Of a stretch of DNA of 12,343 nucleotides, positions 1 to 6,421 are shown one piece after another. The notes below the pieces were generated by a model. It was not told the DNA's origin, did not search any database, and saw only the letters and a list, made by a program, of their open reading frames with translations. Every line of letters begins with the position of its first letter. The stretch's first letter is position 1. The position numbers and the translations under genes were made by a program. Source of the stretch: Actinomycetota bacterium. GTDB taxonomy: Bacteria > Actinomycetota > Thermoleophilia > Gaiellales > Gaiellaceae. Location of the stretch: NCBI GenBank assembly GCA_013698195.1, contig JACCVK010000208.1, forward strand, positions 1-12,343, read 5' to 3'.

Positions 1-136
1 TGAGGCGACCGTGCGCCCCGCGCTGCGCGAGGCCGTCGATCGTCGGCAAGTGGTCCCGCCAGCGATCGAGGACGAGGCTCGGCTCGGCGCAGTCGAGCCC
101 GAGGATCATCACCTTCGACACGGATCCATGAGACAC
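1..136 (-). CDS. Type I phosphodiesterase / alkaline phosphatase family protein (N-terminus only)
   Basis: Only the first 45 codons lie in the window; the gene runs off the left edge. The reverse-strand reading gives MILGLDCAEPSLVLDRWRD followed by HLPTIDGLAQRGAHGRL. This is the typical start of type I phosphodiesterase/nucleotide pyrophosphatase (alkaline phosphatase superfamily) proteins: a hydrophobic strand, then GLDC/GLDG with the first metal-binding Asp, then a 'P-x-L/I-x-x-L-x-x-x-G' helix. Members hydrolyse phosphodiester or phosphate bonds, or transfer phospho-groups to lipids and glycans; the substrate cannot be told here. The start is uncertain. GTG at 136 has GAGGAG (148-153) 11 bases upstream; in-frame GTG at 121 and ATG at 109 are alternatives. 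The gene is divergent from the polysaccharide operon and may belong to the same locus. The family call rests on about 40 residues. Confidence 0.75.
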   Translation of the reverse strand, partial: MSHGSVSKVMILGLDCAEPSLVLDRWRDHLPTIDGLAQRGAHGRL

Positions 137-224
137 GTGAACCGTCACTCCTCGTGCGATCGTCTAGTGGTCAGGAGGCACTCGGGACGGGCGAACGGGA
201 GTGCTCTGGAATGCACCAGTCTAC

Positions 225-252
225 TTGACGGCAGGCTTTCGCTCCCTACCGT
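225..252 (+). promoter_or_regulatory. Candidate promoter of the acyltransferase-glycosyltransferase operon
   Basis: TTGACG (225-230) and TACCGT (247-252) are separated by 16 bases. The -35 matches the sigma70/SigA-type consensus at 5 of 6 positions and the -10 has the TAnnnT form. Transcription would start near 259, giving a leader of about 115 bases that contains both hairpins and the short ORF. A second -10-like hexamer, TATCGT at 269-274, lacks a recognisable -35. Confidence 0.45.
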
Positions 253-284
253 CCAAAGAGGAAAGGGCTATCGTTTCGAGGCAC

Positions 285-305
285 TTCCGGCCCTCGCGGC
301 CGGGA
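285..305 (+). other. Leader hairpin 1
   Basis: An inverted repeat: TTCCGGCC (285-292), five-base loop CTCGC, then GGCCGGGA (298-305). It forms an 8-bp stem including one G-U pair. It lies in the predicted leader RNA of the rightward operon. There is no U-tract after it, so it is not an intrinsic terminator. Confidence 0.4.
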
Positions 306-337
306 CGCCAGTCGATCTCTTGGGAAGGCACGTGAAC

Positions 338-379
338 ATGGGAAATCGCACACCTGCGGCCCGGCCGCAGCTCGTATGA
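338..379 (+). CDS. Possible 13-codon leader peptide (uORF) coupled to the acyltransferase
   Basis: ATG at 338 opens a short frame reading MGNRTPAARPQLV and ends at TGA 377-379. That stop overlaps the acyltransferase ATG (376-378) as ATGA. The short frame has a good Shine-Dalgarno, GGGAAGG at 322-328, nine bases before its ATG, whereas the acyltransferase itself has none. The perfect hairpin 354-370 lies inside the short frame, so ribosomes translating it would melt the hairpin and stop exactly on the downstream start. This matches translational coupling as seen at other junctions in the locus. The peptide resembles nothing I recognise. It could also be chance, since open frames are common in GC-rich DNA. 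Confidence 0.4.
   Translation: MGNRTPAARPQLV
354..370 (+). other. Hairpin directly upstream of the acyltransferase start
   Basis: A perfect inverted repeat: CTGCGGC (354-360), loop CCG, GCCGCAG (364-370). This 7-bp, G/C-dominated stem ends five bases before the ATG at 376 and occupies the place where a Shine-Dalgarno would be. In the RNA it should hinder direct initiation at 376 unless opened, for example by ribosomes on the leader ORF. Confidence 0.5.
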
Positions 380-963
380 AGGGCTCGAAGCTCGGGCGCA
401 TGGTCGCCACCGTCATCGATCCCGGCACGTACGCGCACCCGATCCGGCTCCTGCACTTCTACGGCTACTCGCACATCCGCCCCCGGCGTCGGCTCACCCT
501 CGGCCAGGGTGCGACGATCGCGCCTAACGTCTCGCTGCGAAACGGGGAGCGCATCTTCATCGGCGCGCGGACGAGGATCGGCGAACGGGCCTACCTGTGG
601 GCCGGAGACGACAAGGGAGTCATCCGAATCGGGGAGGACTGCCGTATAGGACCAGAGGTGTTCATTACAGCATCCGACTACGGGCTCCGGCCCGACGAGA
701 ATATCGCGGACCAGGAGCGAAACGAGCGGAACGTGACCATCGGAAGCGACGTCTGGCTCGGTGCCCGAGTCTTCATAGCCGCTGGTGTGACGCTCGGCGA
801 CGGCTGCGTCGTGAGCGCGGGCGCCGTCGTCACGCGCTCGCTGCCACCAGGGTGCGTCGCGGTCGGAGTTCCGGCGCGCATCGTACGCCGCCGCGAGGAC
901 TACGCGAAGAACGGAGGCGACGAGGCAACGAAGGACCAAGCTAGGGCGGAGACCGCAGAGTGA
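376..963 (+). CDS. Hexapeptide-repeat (left-handed beta-helix) acyltransferase
   Basis: A 195-residue protein of the WcaF/LacA/NodL-like acyltransferase group, expected to transfer an acetyl or other acyl group from a coenzyme A donor to a sugar or lipid-linked sugar in the cytosol. Hexapeptide-like turns run from about residue 42 to 150 (GQGATIAPNVSL, RIFIGARTRIGE, VWLGARVFIAAGVTLGDG). The usual closing motif VVTRSLPPG...VAVGVPARIVR is at 151-171. The N-terminal 'RLLHFYGYSHIRPRRRLTLG' is typical of polysaccharide-locus members. The position usually holding the catalytic His (S-N-H-G type) reads S-D-Y-G at 100-103, so activity or mechanism may differ. The ATG at 376 has no Shine-Dalgarno; ATG 400 is an alternative. 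The TGA overlaps the next gene's start as GTGA. The acceptor is unknown. Confidence 0.88.
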   Translation: MKGSKLGRMVATVIDPGTYAHPIRLLHFYGYSHIRPRRRLTLGQGATIAPNVSLRNGERIFIGARTRIGERAYLWAGDDKGVIRIGEDCRIGPEVFITASDYGLRPDENIADQERNERNVTIGSDVWLGARVFIAAGVTLGDGCVVSAGAVVTRSLPPGCVAVGVPARIVRRREDYAKNGGDEATKDQARAETAE

Positions 964-1943
964 CGCCCGACGTCTCGATCCTGATCGTCACCTACAAGTG
1001 CCGCGACGAGGCGCGCGACTGTCTCGCCTCGATCTACGACCAGCAGCAGGGCGTCGAGATCGAGACCCTCCTGCTGGACAACAACTCGGAGGACGGAACG
1101 GTCGAGATGATCCGCTCCGAGTTCCCCCAGGTCAGCGTCCAGGCGCTCGAGGAGAACATCGGCTTCGCAGCCGGAATCAACAAGCTCGCGGAGCTCGCTG
1201 CAGGGGAGTTTGTCCTCCTACTGAACCCGGACACGCTCGTCCACCCGCACTCGATCGAGCGGCTCGTCGAGTTCGCGCGCGCGAATCCGCGACACGGGCT
1301 CTACGGCGGGCGGACACTCAATCCGGACGGCTCGCCGCACCCCGCGTCGTGCTGGGGGAAGCCAACCCTCTGGAGCCTGACGTGCTTCGCCACGATGCTC
1401 TCGTCCACGTTCAAGGGGTCGCGCCTCTTCGACCCCGAGTCGCTCGGCCACTGGCAGCGCGACACCGTGCGTGAGGTGGACATCGTCACGGGCTGCCTCC
1501 TCCTCGCGCCGGCAACCGTGTGGAAGGAGCTCGGCGGCTTCGACCTCCGGTTTTTCATGTACGGCGAGGACGCCGACCTCGCGCTCCGCGCCGCCGCCCT
1601 CGGCTACCGGCCCGCGATCACCCCGGACGCCGTCATCACGCACGAGATCGGAGTGTCCTCGGCGACCCGGCTCGACAAGATCGTGCTCCTCTATCGCAGC
1701 AAGGCCGCGCTCGTCCGCAAGCACTGGCCGGCCCCGAAGCGGCAGCTCGGGCTCGGGCTGCTCTGGGCGGGAATCGGGCTGCGCGCGCTCCTCTCCGGAT
1801 CGGTGCGAACGCGCGACGGCTCGGCGACGTGGCGCGGCGTGTGGAAGGACCGCCGCAACTGGCTCCAGGGCTACCCGCTCAGCGCGGGGTACGCGCCGGG
1901 CCAGGCGCCGCCCGGTCAGCCTGGCGCCGCCTCGGGAGGCTGA
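960..1943 (+). CDS. GT2-family glycosyltransferase (WbbL/rhamnosyltransferase-like)
   Basis: A 327-residue GT-A-fold glycosyltransferase that should add a sugar from a nucleotide-sugar donor to the growing lipid-linked glycan at the inner membrane face. It starts with VSILIVTYKCRDEARDCLASI. It shows LLLDNNSEDGT (Asp40 region), ENIGFAAGINKL at 65-76, the NPD metal/nucleotide site (89-91) inside LLLNPDT, and the GGFDLRFFMYGEDADLALR block (192-210) with the probable catalytic ED pair (203-204). These are hallmarks of the WbbL/RfbF-type GT2 subgroup often annotated as rhamnosyltransferases; the sugar cannot be deduced. The C-terminal 90 residues are basic with a hydrophobic stretch (about 245-260), consistent with membrane association. 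The start GTG (960) overlaps the upstream stop (GTGA), implying coupled translation. Confidence 0.93.
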   Translation: MTPDVSILIVTYKCRDEARDCLASIYDQQQGVEIETLLLDNNSEDGTVEMIRSEFPQVSVQALEENIGFAAGINKLAELAAGEFVLLLNPDTLVHPHSIERLVEFARANPRHGLYGGRTLNPDGSPHPASCWGKPTLWSLTCFATMLSSTFKGSRLFDPESLGHWQRDTVREVDIVTGCLLLAPATVWKELGGFDLRFFMYGEDADLALRAAALGYRPAITPDAVITHEIGVSSATRLDKIVLLYRSKAALVRKHWPAPKRQLGLGLLWAGIGLRALLSGSVRTRDGSATWRGVWKDRRNWLQGYPLSAGYAPGQAPPGQPGAASGG

Positions 1944-1949
1944 TCGCCG

Positions 1950-3485
1950 GTGGCACAGAGATCGTTGCGCAGCTCGCTTCGCTGGGCGTTCGCCCTGACC
2001 TGGGGGCAGCGCGGGATCACGCTCGTCTTCACCATCCTGCTGGCGGCGATTCTCGGTCCGGAGACGTTCGGCATCGTCGCGATGGCCGGCGTCTTCATCT
2101 CTCTCGTCTGGCTGATCCAGGAGCAGGGCGTGACGACCGCGATCGTGCAACGCGAGGATCTCGAGCCCGAACATCTGGATTCCGCGTTCTGGATCAACCT
2201 CGTCTTCTGCATCGGCCTCGGCGGGGTGATCGTCGCGCTGTCCGGCTGGTGGGCCGACCTGAACGGCGTCCCCGAGCTCGAAGGTGTCGTCTCAGCCCTC
2301 GCGATCGTCCTCGTCATATGGGGCCTCGGGATCGTCCAGCAGGCGTACCTCCAGCGGGAGCTCCAGTTCCAGAAGCTGGCGCTCCGCACGAACGTCGCCG
2401 CGCTCCTCGGCGGAATCGTCGGTCTCGGACTCGCGCTCGGCGGAGCCGGCGTGTGGTCGCTAGTCGGCCAGCAGATCACGTCGGCCACGGCAGCGGTCGC
2501 GCTCATGTGGGCAGTCAGCGGCTGGCGACCACGCCTCCACTTCTCGACGCGACACGCGAAGGACATTCTCGGGTTCTCGACGAGCGTGTTCGTCGCGAAC
2601 GTCGGAGGCTTCGTGAACCGCCGAGGCGACATCTTGCTGATGGGACTCTTCTTCGGACCGACGGTCGTCGGCATCTACCGCCTTGCTGATCGTTTCGTCG
2701 ACGCGCTCATGGAGCTGACGACGCGGCCGGTCGGGATCATCTCGCTCCCGCACTTCTCCCGGCTCCAAAACGACCGGGCCGCGCTACGCGAGATCGTCGC
2801 CTCGTGCATGCGGATCGTGGTGCTGACGACACTCCCCGTCCTGCTCGTGCTCGCGGCGAGCTCGGAGTACGTCCTCGCGATCATCGGTCGCGAGTGGGCG
2901 GTCGGGGCGGACGCGATGAAGTTCCTCTGCATTGCGGGGATCGTGAAGGGCCTTGTCCACTTCACAGGCCCGCTCCTGTTCGCGGCTGCGCGGCCGCTCG
3001 TCCGTGCATCGATGCTCTGGGTGATCGCCGCGATCAACATCAGCGCGGTCGTCGCCGTGGGAATCGCCCTCGAGAGCTCGTCGAAGCGCGATCAGCTCTT
3101 CGGCATGTCCGCGTCGCGTGCGATCGTCGCCATCGCGGTCATCGTCCCGCTCAACCTCGTCATCATCGACCGCCTCGCCGGGCTCTCGCCCCGGACGATC
3201 GCACCCTGGGTCGTCGTCCCGATCACGGCTGGAGTCGCCTCGATCGCGGTCGTCTCGGGCCTCACGGCCACCGGGCTCCTCGAGCATGCACCGCCCGTCC
3301 TCGCGCTCGCGGTCTCGGGGAGTCTCGCGGTCGGCGTCGCGCTTGCGATCCTGCTCACGCTCGAGCCCCGGGCAAAGGTAGAGGCCGGGCGCCTCTACCG
3401 CGATCTCGCCGGGCGAGGGAGACGCCGAGGCCGGGCTGCGCAGACCGATACGCTTGAGCCCGTGCCGAAGGGGGAGCCTCGATGA
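1950..3485 (+). CDS. Wzx-type oligosaccharide flippase (MOP/PST superfamily)
   Basis: A 511-residue integral membrane protein, expected to flip undecaprenyl-linked oligosaccharide units across the cytoplasmic membrane. It starts with a short basic stretch, then many alternating hydrophobic helices (about 12-14), with the family signatures TWGQRGITLVFTILLAAILG and PETFGIVAMAGVFISLV in the first two. The central loop FSTSVFVANVGGFVNRRGDILLMG...VGIYRLADR is characteristic of the polysaccharide-synthesis (PF13440-like) branch. The C-terminus (about 475-511) is a charged cytosolic tail. The start GTG at 1950 has GGGAGG (1934-1939) ten bases upstream and lies six bases after the glycosyltransferase stop. 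The TGA overlaps the sulfotransferase ATG as ATGA. The family assignment is strong; the exact glycan is unknown. Confidence 0.92.
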   Translation: MAQRSLRSSLRWAFALTWGQRGITLVFTILLAAILGPETFGIVAMAGVFISLVWLIQEQGVTTAIVQREDLEPEHLDSAFWINLVFCIGLGGVIVALSGWWADLNGVPELEGVVSALAIVLVIWGLGIVQQAYLQRELQFQKLALRTNVAALLGGIVGLGLALGGAGVWSLVGQQITSATAAVALMWAVSGWRPRLHFSTRHAKDILGFSTSVFVANVGGFVNRRGDILLMGLFFGPTVVGIYRLADRFVDALMELTTRPVGIISLPHFSRLQNDRAALREIVASCMRIVVLTTLPVLLVLAASSEYVLAIIGREWAVGADAMKFLCIAGIVKGLVHFTGPLLFAAARPLVRASMLWVIAAINISAVVAVGIALESSSKRDQLFGMSASRAIVAIAVIVPLNLVIIDRLAGLSPRTIAPWVVVPITAGVASIAVVSGLTATGLLEHAPPVLALAVSGSLAVGVALAILLTLEPRAKVEAGRLYRDLAGRGRRRGRAAQTDTLEPVPKGEPR

Positions 3486-4261
3486 CCGCCGCGTGGCAGC
3501 TTCCGGCGGAGCTCGCGGCGAGCGGCCCCCGCGTCATCGGGGCGACCGGGGGCTCAGGAACGCGCGTGCTGGCGCGCATCGCGCGCGCGGGAGGTCTCTT
3601 CACCGGAGCGCGGCTCAACGACTATGAGGACGCGGTCGACTTCGGCGCCTACTCCGACCGCTGGATCAACACCTGGGTCTCGGCGAACGGGTCGCTGCCG
3701 GACTCGGAGCACGAGAAGATGACGACCGACCTCGAAAGGGTCGTCGAGAGCCATTGCGCCGACCGGCCGGTGGACGCGCGCGCCTGGGGCTGGAAGGAGC
3801 CGCGCAGCATCTACCTCCTTCCGTACTACGACGAGACCATGCCCACGTTTCGCTTCGTCCACTTCGTGCGCGACGGACGGGACATGGCGTTCTCCGAGAA
3901 CCAGAACCAGCTTCGCAAGCACGGGAGCGTCGTTCTCGAACCGGACCAACGCCGGCTCGAGACGCCGCTCCAGTCGATCGTCGTCTGGACGAGGATCAAC
4001 GCGCGCGCCGCCGACTACGGCGAGCAGGTGCTCGGCGACCGCTACCTGCGCGTCCGCTTCGAGGATCTGTGCTCGGAGCCGGCCACCTCAGCGCGCCGCG
4101 TGTACGACTTCTTCGGGCTCGAAGGCGACGCGGAGGGAGTCGCCACCGAGGCGGTCGCGCCTCCGTCGACGCTCGGGCGCTGGCGGGACGAAAAGAGCGA
4201 GACGGTGCGCGGCCTCGAGGAGATCGCCGGCCCCGTGCTCGATCGCTTCGGCTACCGGTAG
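3482..4261 (+). CDS. Sulfotransferase family protein (first of a convergent pair)
   Basis: A 259-residue P-loop sulfotransferase-like protein. These enzymes move sulfate from PAPS to hydroxyls or amines of carbohydrates or lipids. The 5'-phosphosulfate loop is VIGATGGSGTRVL (18-30); it has GGSGT where most members have RSGT(T). KEPRS (105-109) and the 3'-phosphate site FVRDGRDMAFS (128-138, Arg130 and Ser138) are present, followed by YLRVRFEDLCSEP (188-200) and a short helical end typical of the family. It is the last gene of the rightward operon. ATG 3482 overlaps the flippase stop (ATGA) and has GGGGGAG at 3470-3476. One base separates its stop from the stop of the opposing sulfotransferase gene. 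Sulfation of the exported glycan is inferred from context; the acceptor is unknown. Confidence 0.87.
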   Translation: MTAAWQLPAELAASGPRVIGATGGSGTRVLARIARAGGLFTGARLNDYEDAVDFGAYSDRWINTWVSANGSLPDSEHEKMTTDLERVVESHCADRPVDARAWGWKEPRSIYLLPYYDETMPTFRFVHFVRDGRDMAFSENQNQLRKHGSVVLEPDQRRLETPLQSIVVWTRINARAADYGEQVLGDRYLRVRFEDLCSEPATSARRVYDFFGLEGDAEGVATEAVAPPSTLGRWRDEKSETVRGLEEIAGPVLDRFGYR

Positions 4262-4282
4262 CTCACCACTCGTCGTCCGAGT
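4252..4282. other. Palindrome and small hairpin at the convergent operon junction
   Basis: CTACCGGTAG (4252-4261) is a perfect 10-base palindrome that includes the TAG stop of the rightward sulfotransferase. ACTCG-TCGTC-CGAGT (4268-4282) is a short inverted repeat just beyond it, inside the C-terminal codons of the leftward gene. No U-tract follows in either direction, so termination by these elements is only a possibility. Confidence 0.25.
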
Positions 4283-5198
4283 AGAAAGCCGGCCAGACGT
4301 CGGCAGCACCCTCGCGGATCCGCCGAATCCGCTCGTCGTCGAGCACGCGTCGCCAGCCACCGAGGCTCGCGCGGCTGTCGAGGCGCACGTCGTGCTTCTC
4401 CTTCAGGCGGTCCGGGTTCTTCGCCGACGAGTGCTCCCTGATTGCCGCCTGGATCCGGTCCGAGTACTCGAGCCCGAGGGCTGCGTAGAGAGACGCGTAG
4501 CCGTCGACCGGATCACGCGCGAGATCCTCGTGCCGGGGGAAGAGCCAATCGGGACGCTCGGCCCGGTAGCCCTCGACGGTCGCGTACACGAGCCGCCAGA
4601 GCAGAACCGCTTCGTCGATCGGGTCGCCCGGCCGAGCCGCGTAGCGACGGATCTCGCTCTCGAACGGCCCCAGCCGGTCGGCGAGGAGCTGCGGCTCGGC
4701 GAGGAAAGTGTTGAAGTCGTGGCGGTATCCGACGCCGGTGAAGCTCGCGACGAAGGCGGCCGGATGGCGGATCGTGACGACGACCTGCATTGCGAACCGG
4801 TCCGCGAGCCACTCAGCGGAGAACACCGCGATCGGATCCTTGACGAGCGGACGAGCCCCCGTCACGCGGAGGCGCGTGAAGGTTGCGAAGTCGACGGCGG
4901 TGCGCGCCACGGCCCGCGGGCTGCGCACGGTCGGAAGCTGCCGGCGGAGATCGTAGGAGAAGCGGAGCGAGCGCTCGAGGTGCGGCGCGAAGGGCGCCTC
5001 GCTCTCCGGGGTCACGTACTGGAAGAAGCGCGTGAACGGCCTGCCCGAGATCCCCGGGTCGGTGGTCGGGTTGAACGGCTCGTGGATATAGCCGACGCGC
5101 GGCGCGCGCGTGAGCATCCGGCCGACCCACGTCGTCCCGGAGCGCGGCGCGCCCGTGACGAGGATCGGCTTCGCACGGTCGTCGGCGCTCGGCCTCAC
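4263..5198 (-). CDS. Sulfotransferase family protein (second of the convergent pair)
   Basis: A 311-residue PAPS-dependent sulfotransferase-like protein. The phosphosulfate loop PILVTGAPRSGTTWVGRML (11-29) is canonical. VKDP (119-122), the 3'-phosphate motif VTIRHPAAFVASF (141-153, Arg144 and Ser152), WLFPRHEDLARDP (218-230) and the terminal SLGGWRR (278-284) follow in the family's order. The frame stays open upstream to 5453, but that extension lies wholly inside the GNAT gene and is low-complexity Arg-rich. I therefore start at GTG 5198, whose GTGA overlaps the GNAT stop (TGA 5197-5195), as at other junctions here. It is the last gene of the leftward operon. It differs clearly from the opposing sulfotransferase, so the pair is not a recent duplication. 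The target hydroxyl is unknown. Confidence 0.9.
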   Translation of the reverse strand: MRPSADDRAKPILVTGAPRSGTTWVGRMLTRAPRVGYIHEPFNPTTDPGISGRPFTRFFQYVTPESEAPFAPHLERSLRFSYDLRRQLPTVRSPRAVARTAVDFATFTRLRVTGARPLVKDPIAVFSAEWLADRFAMQVVVTIRHPAAFVASFTGVGYRHDFNTFLAEPQLLADRLGPFESEIRRYAARPGDPIDEAVLLWRLVYATVEGYRAERPDWLFPRHEDLARDPVDGYASLYAALGLEYSDRIQAAIREHSSAKNPDRLKEKHDVRLDSRASLGGWRRVLDDERIRRIREGAADVWPAFYSDDEW

Positions 5199-6421
5199 GA
5201 GCTCGGCGCGGTGCGCAGCCGCGAGCGCCACGAGTTCTTGATCCGCGAGAAGATCCCGGCGCGCCGTCCAAGCGCCATCGCCGCCGAGTTCGCCCCGAAG
5301 AACGACGTACGCACGACGTTGACGAACGCGGGCCGCAGCCTCCGTCCGTAGACCAGAACGTCCTGCTCGTACCAGCTCCGATCGCCGAAGCGGCGCTTGT
5401 ACTCGGCGTCGCCGAACCCGAAGTCGAGCACCGAGAGCTCCGAGTCGGAGCACAGGTCCTCGACCATCTTCATGATCACGTAGTTCCCCACGCGGTAGTC
5501 GGCATAGTCCGGGTCGTATCCGGGGATGCCGTAGCGAAAGCGCTCACGGAACCCCTCACCGCCGCAAAACGCCACGGGCGCGTCGTCGACGTAGAGCATG
5601 TACGCGCGGAACCACCCGTTCTTCGCCGAGAGAGCGGCTCGCGTCCGCTGGCGTTCGTTGTCGCGGACGCCGGCGCCGAGACCGCGCTGATACGACATCG
5701 AGGCGACGACCTCGGCGTGCTTGAAGTAGTCGTCGAGCTCGTCTGCGTCCCGGAAGGTCCGCAGGCGCAGCCGCCCGTCGTAGTCCCGCTCGAGCTTCTT
5801 CATGTAGCGGGTCACGCCGGTGCGCGTCGACTTTGAGAGCGAGCTCAGGAACTCGGCGTACGTGCCGGGCAGCGTGCGCTCCCAGCAGATCGTGCGGCGC
5901 ATGAGATGTTGGCGCGAGAGGAACCCGACCCCGTTCGTCGACGCCCGGTAGAGCGGATGGTCGACGCGCAGGTGACGGAAGAGGAGGACGTCGGCGTCGC
6001 CTCGGTCGAGCGCGGAGCGCAGCGTCTCGACGAGGAGCGGCGCGTTCTCGTCAACGTTGCCGAGATAGCCCTCATAGACGATCGTGATCGAGCGCATGCG
6101 CGGCGCGTAGAACGTCCGGTAGCCGAGCTTGCAGGGCAGCGGGACCTCCTCGAAGCGCCCGAGCAGCATCGCCTCGAGCCGGCCGCCCCGCCGGAGAGCC
6201 AGGACGTACGGCCCCCGTACCTGAGGCTCCGTTTCGACGACTGCACGGTAATAGTCCGGATGCGTGGTGATGCTCGACTCGAGCAGCGGGAGCCACTCCT
6301 CGCGCAGCGCCTCGACCTCGGGGAGCGTCCGTGCGACCTCGATCCGCACGTCCTCGCCCGCGGCGCCATTCACCGCGTCGAGACTACCAGCGGCGTCTGC
6401 GACGCTCGGGTGCGCGCTCAC
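5195..6421 (-). CDS. GNAT-family N-acetyltransferase, CelD/BcsL type
   Basis: A 408-residue protein of the double-GNAT (Acetyltransf_6, CelD/BcsL) family common in exopolysaccharide loci. The N-terminal half carries IEVARTLPEVEALREEWLPL (27-46) and a first degenerate acyltransferase-like fold. The second domain runs from SLSKSTRTGVTRYMKKLER (194-212) to LDFGFGDAEYKRRFGDRSW (332-350), the most diagnostic block. RYGIPGYDPDYADYRVGNY (296-314) fits the acyl-CoA/substrate region of the family. Likely role (inference): N- or O-acylation of an amino sugar or other residue of the glycan, in the cytosol. GTG 6421 overlaps the SRPBCC stop (GTGA), and its TGA overlaps the sulfotransferase GTG, so it is translationally sandwiched. 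The first ~25 residues are poorly conserved in type, so the start is moderately sure. Confidence 0.88.
   Translation of the reverse strand: MSAHPSVADAAGSLDAVNGAAGEDVRIEVARTLPEVEALREEWLPLLESSITTHPDYYRAVVETEPQVRGPYVLALRRGGRLEAMLLGRFEEVPLPCKLGYRTFYAPRMRSITIVYEGYLGNVDENAPLLVETLRSALDRGDADVLLFRHLRVDHPLYRASTNGVGFLSRQHLMRRTICWERTLPGTYAEFLSSLSKSTRTGVTRYMKKLERDYDGRLRLRTFRDADELDDYFKHAEVVASMSYQRGLGAGVRDNERQRTRAALSAKNGWFRAYMLYVDDAPVAFCGGEGFRERFRYGIPGYDPDYADYRVGNYVIMKMVEDLCSDSELSVLDFGFGDAEYKRRFGDRSWYEQDVLVYGRRLRPAFVNVVRTSFFGANSAAMALGRRAGIFSRIKNSWRSRLRTAPSS

Larger units (their letters stand above)
137..375. other. Divergent intergenic region with leader structures
   Basis: This 239-base spacer lies between the leftward phosphodiesterase gene and the rightward polysaccharide operon. 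It contains a candidate rightward promoter (225-252), two hairpins (285-305 and 354-370) and a possible 13-codon leader ORF (338-379). No clear leftward promoter was seen; a TAnnnT hexamer on the reverse strand (218-223) has no convincing -35. Confidence 0.6.

Noticed and set aside
1218..2174. Long reverse-strand frame opposite the glycosyltransferase and flippase
   Set aside because: Arg/Glu/Ala-rich low-complexity translation, typical of antisense shadows in GC-rich DNA; the forward genes have clear family motifs.
5199..5453. N-terminal extension of the second sulfotransferase
   Set aside because: It lies inside the GNAT gene in another frame, is Arg/Leu-rich and unlike any sulfotransferase N-terminus; GTG 5198 fits the operon's overlap pattern.
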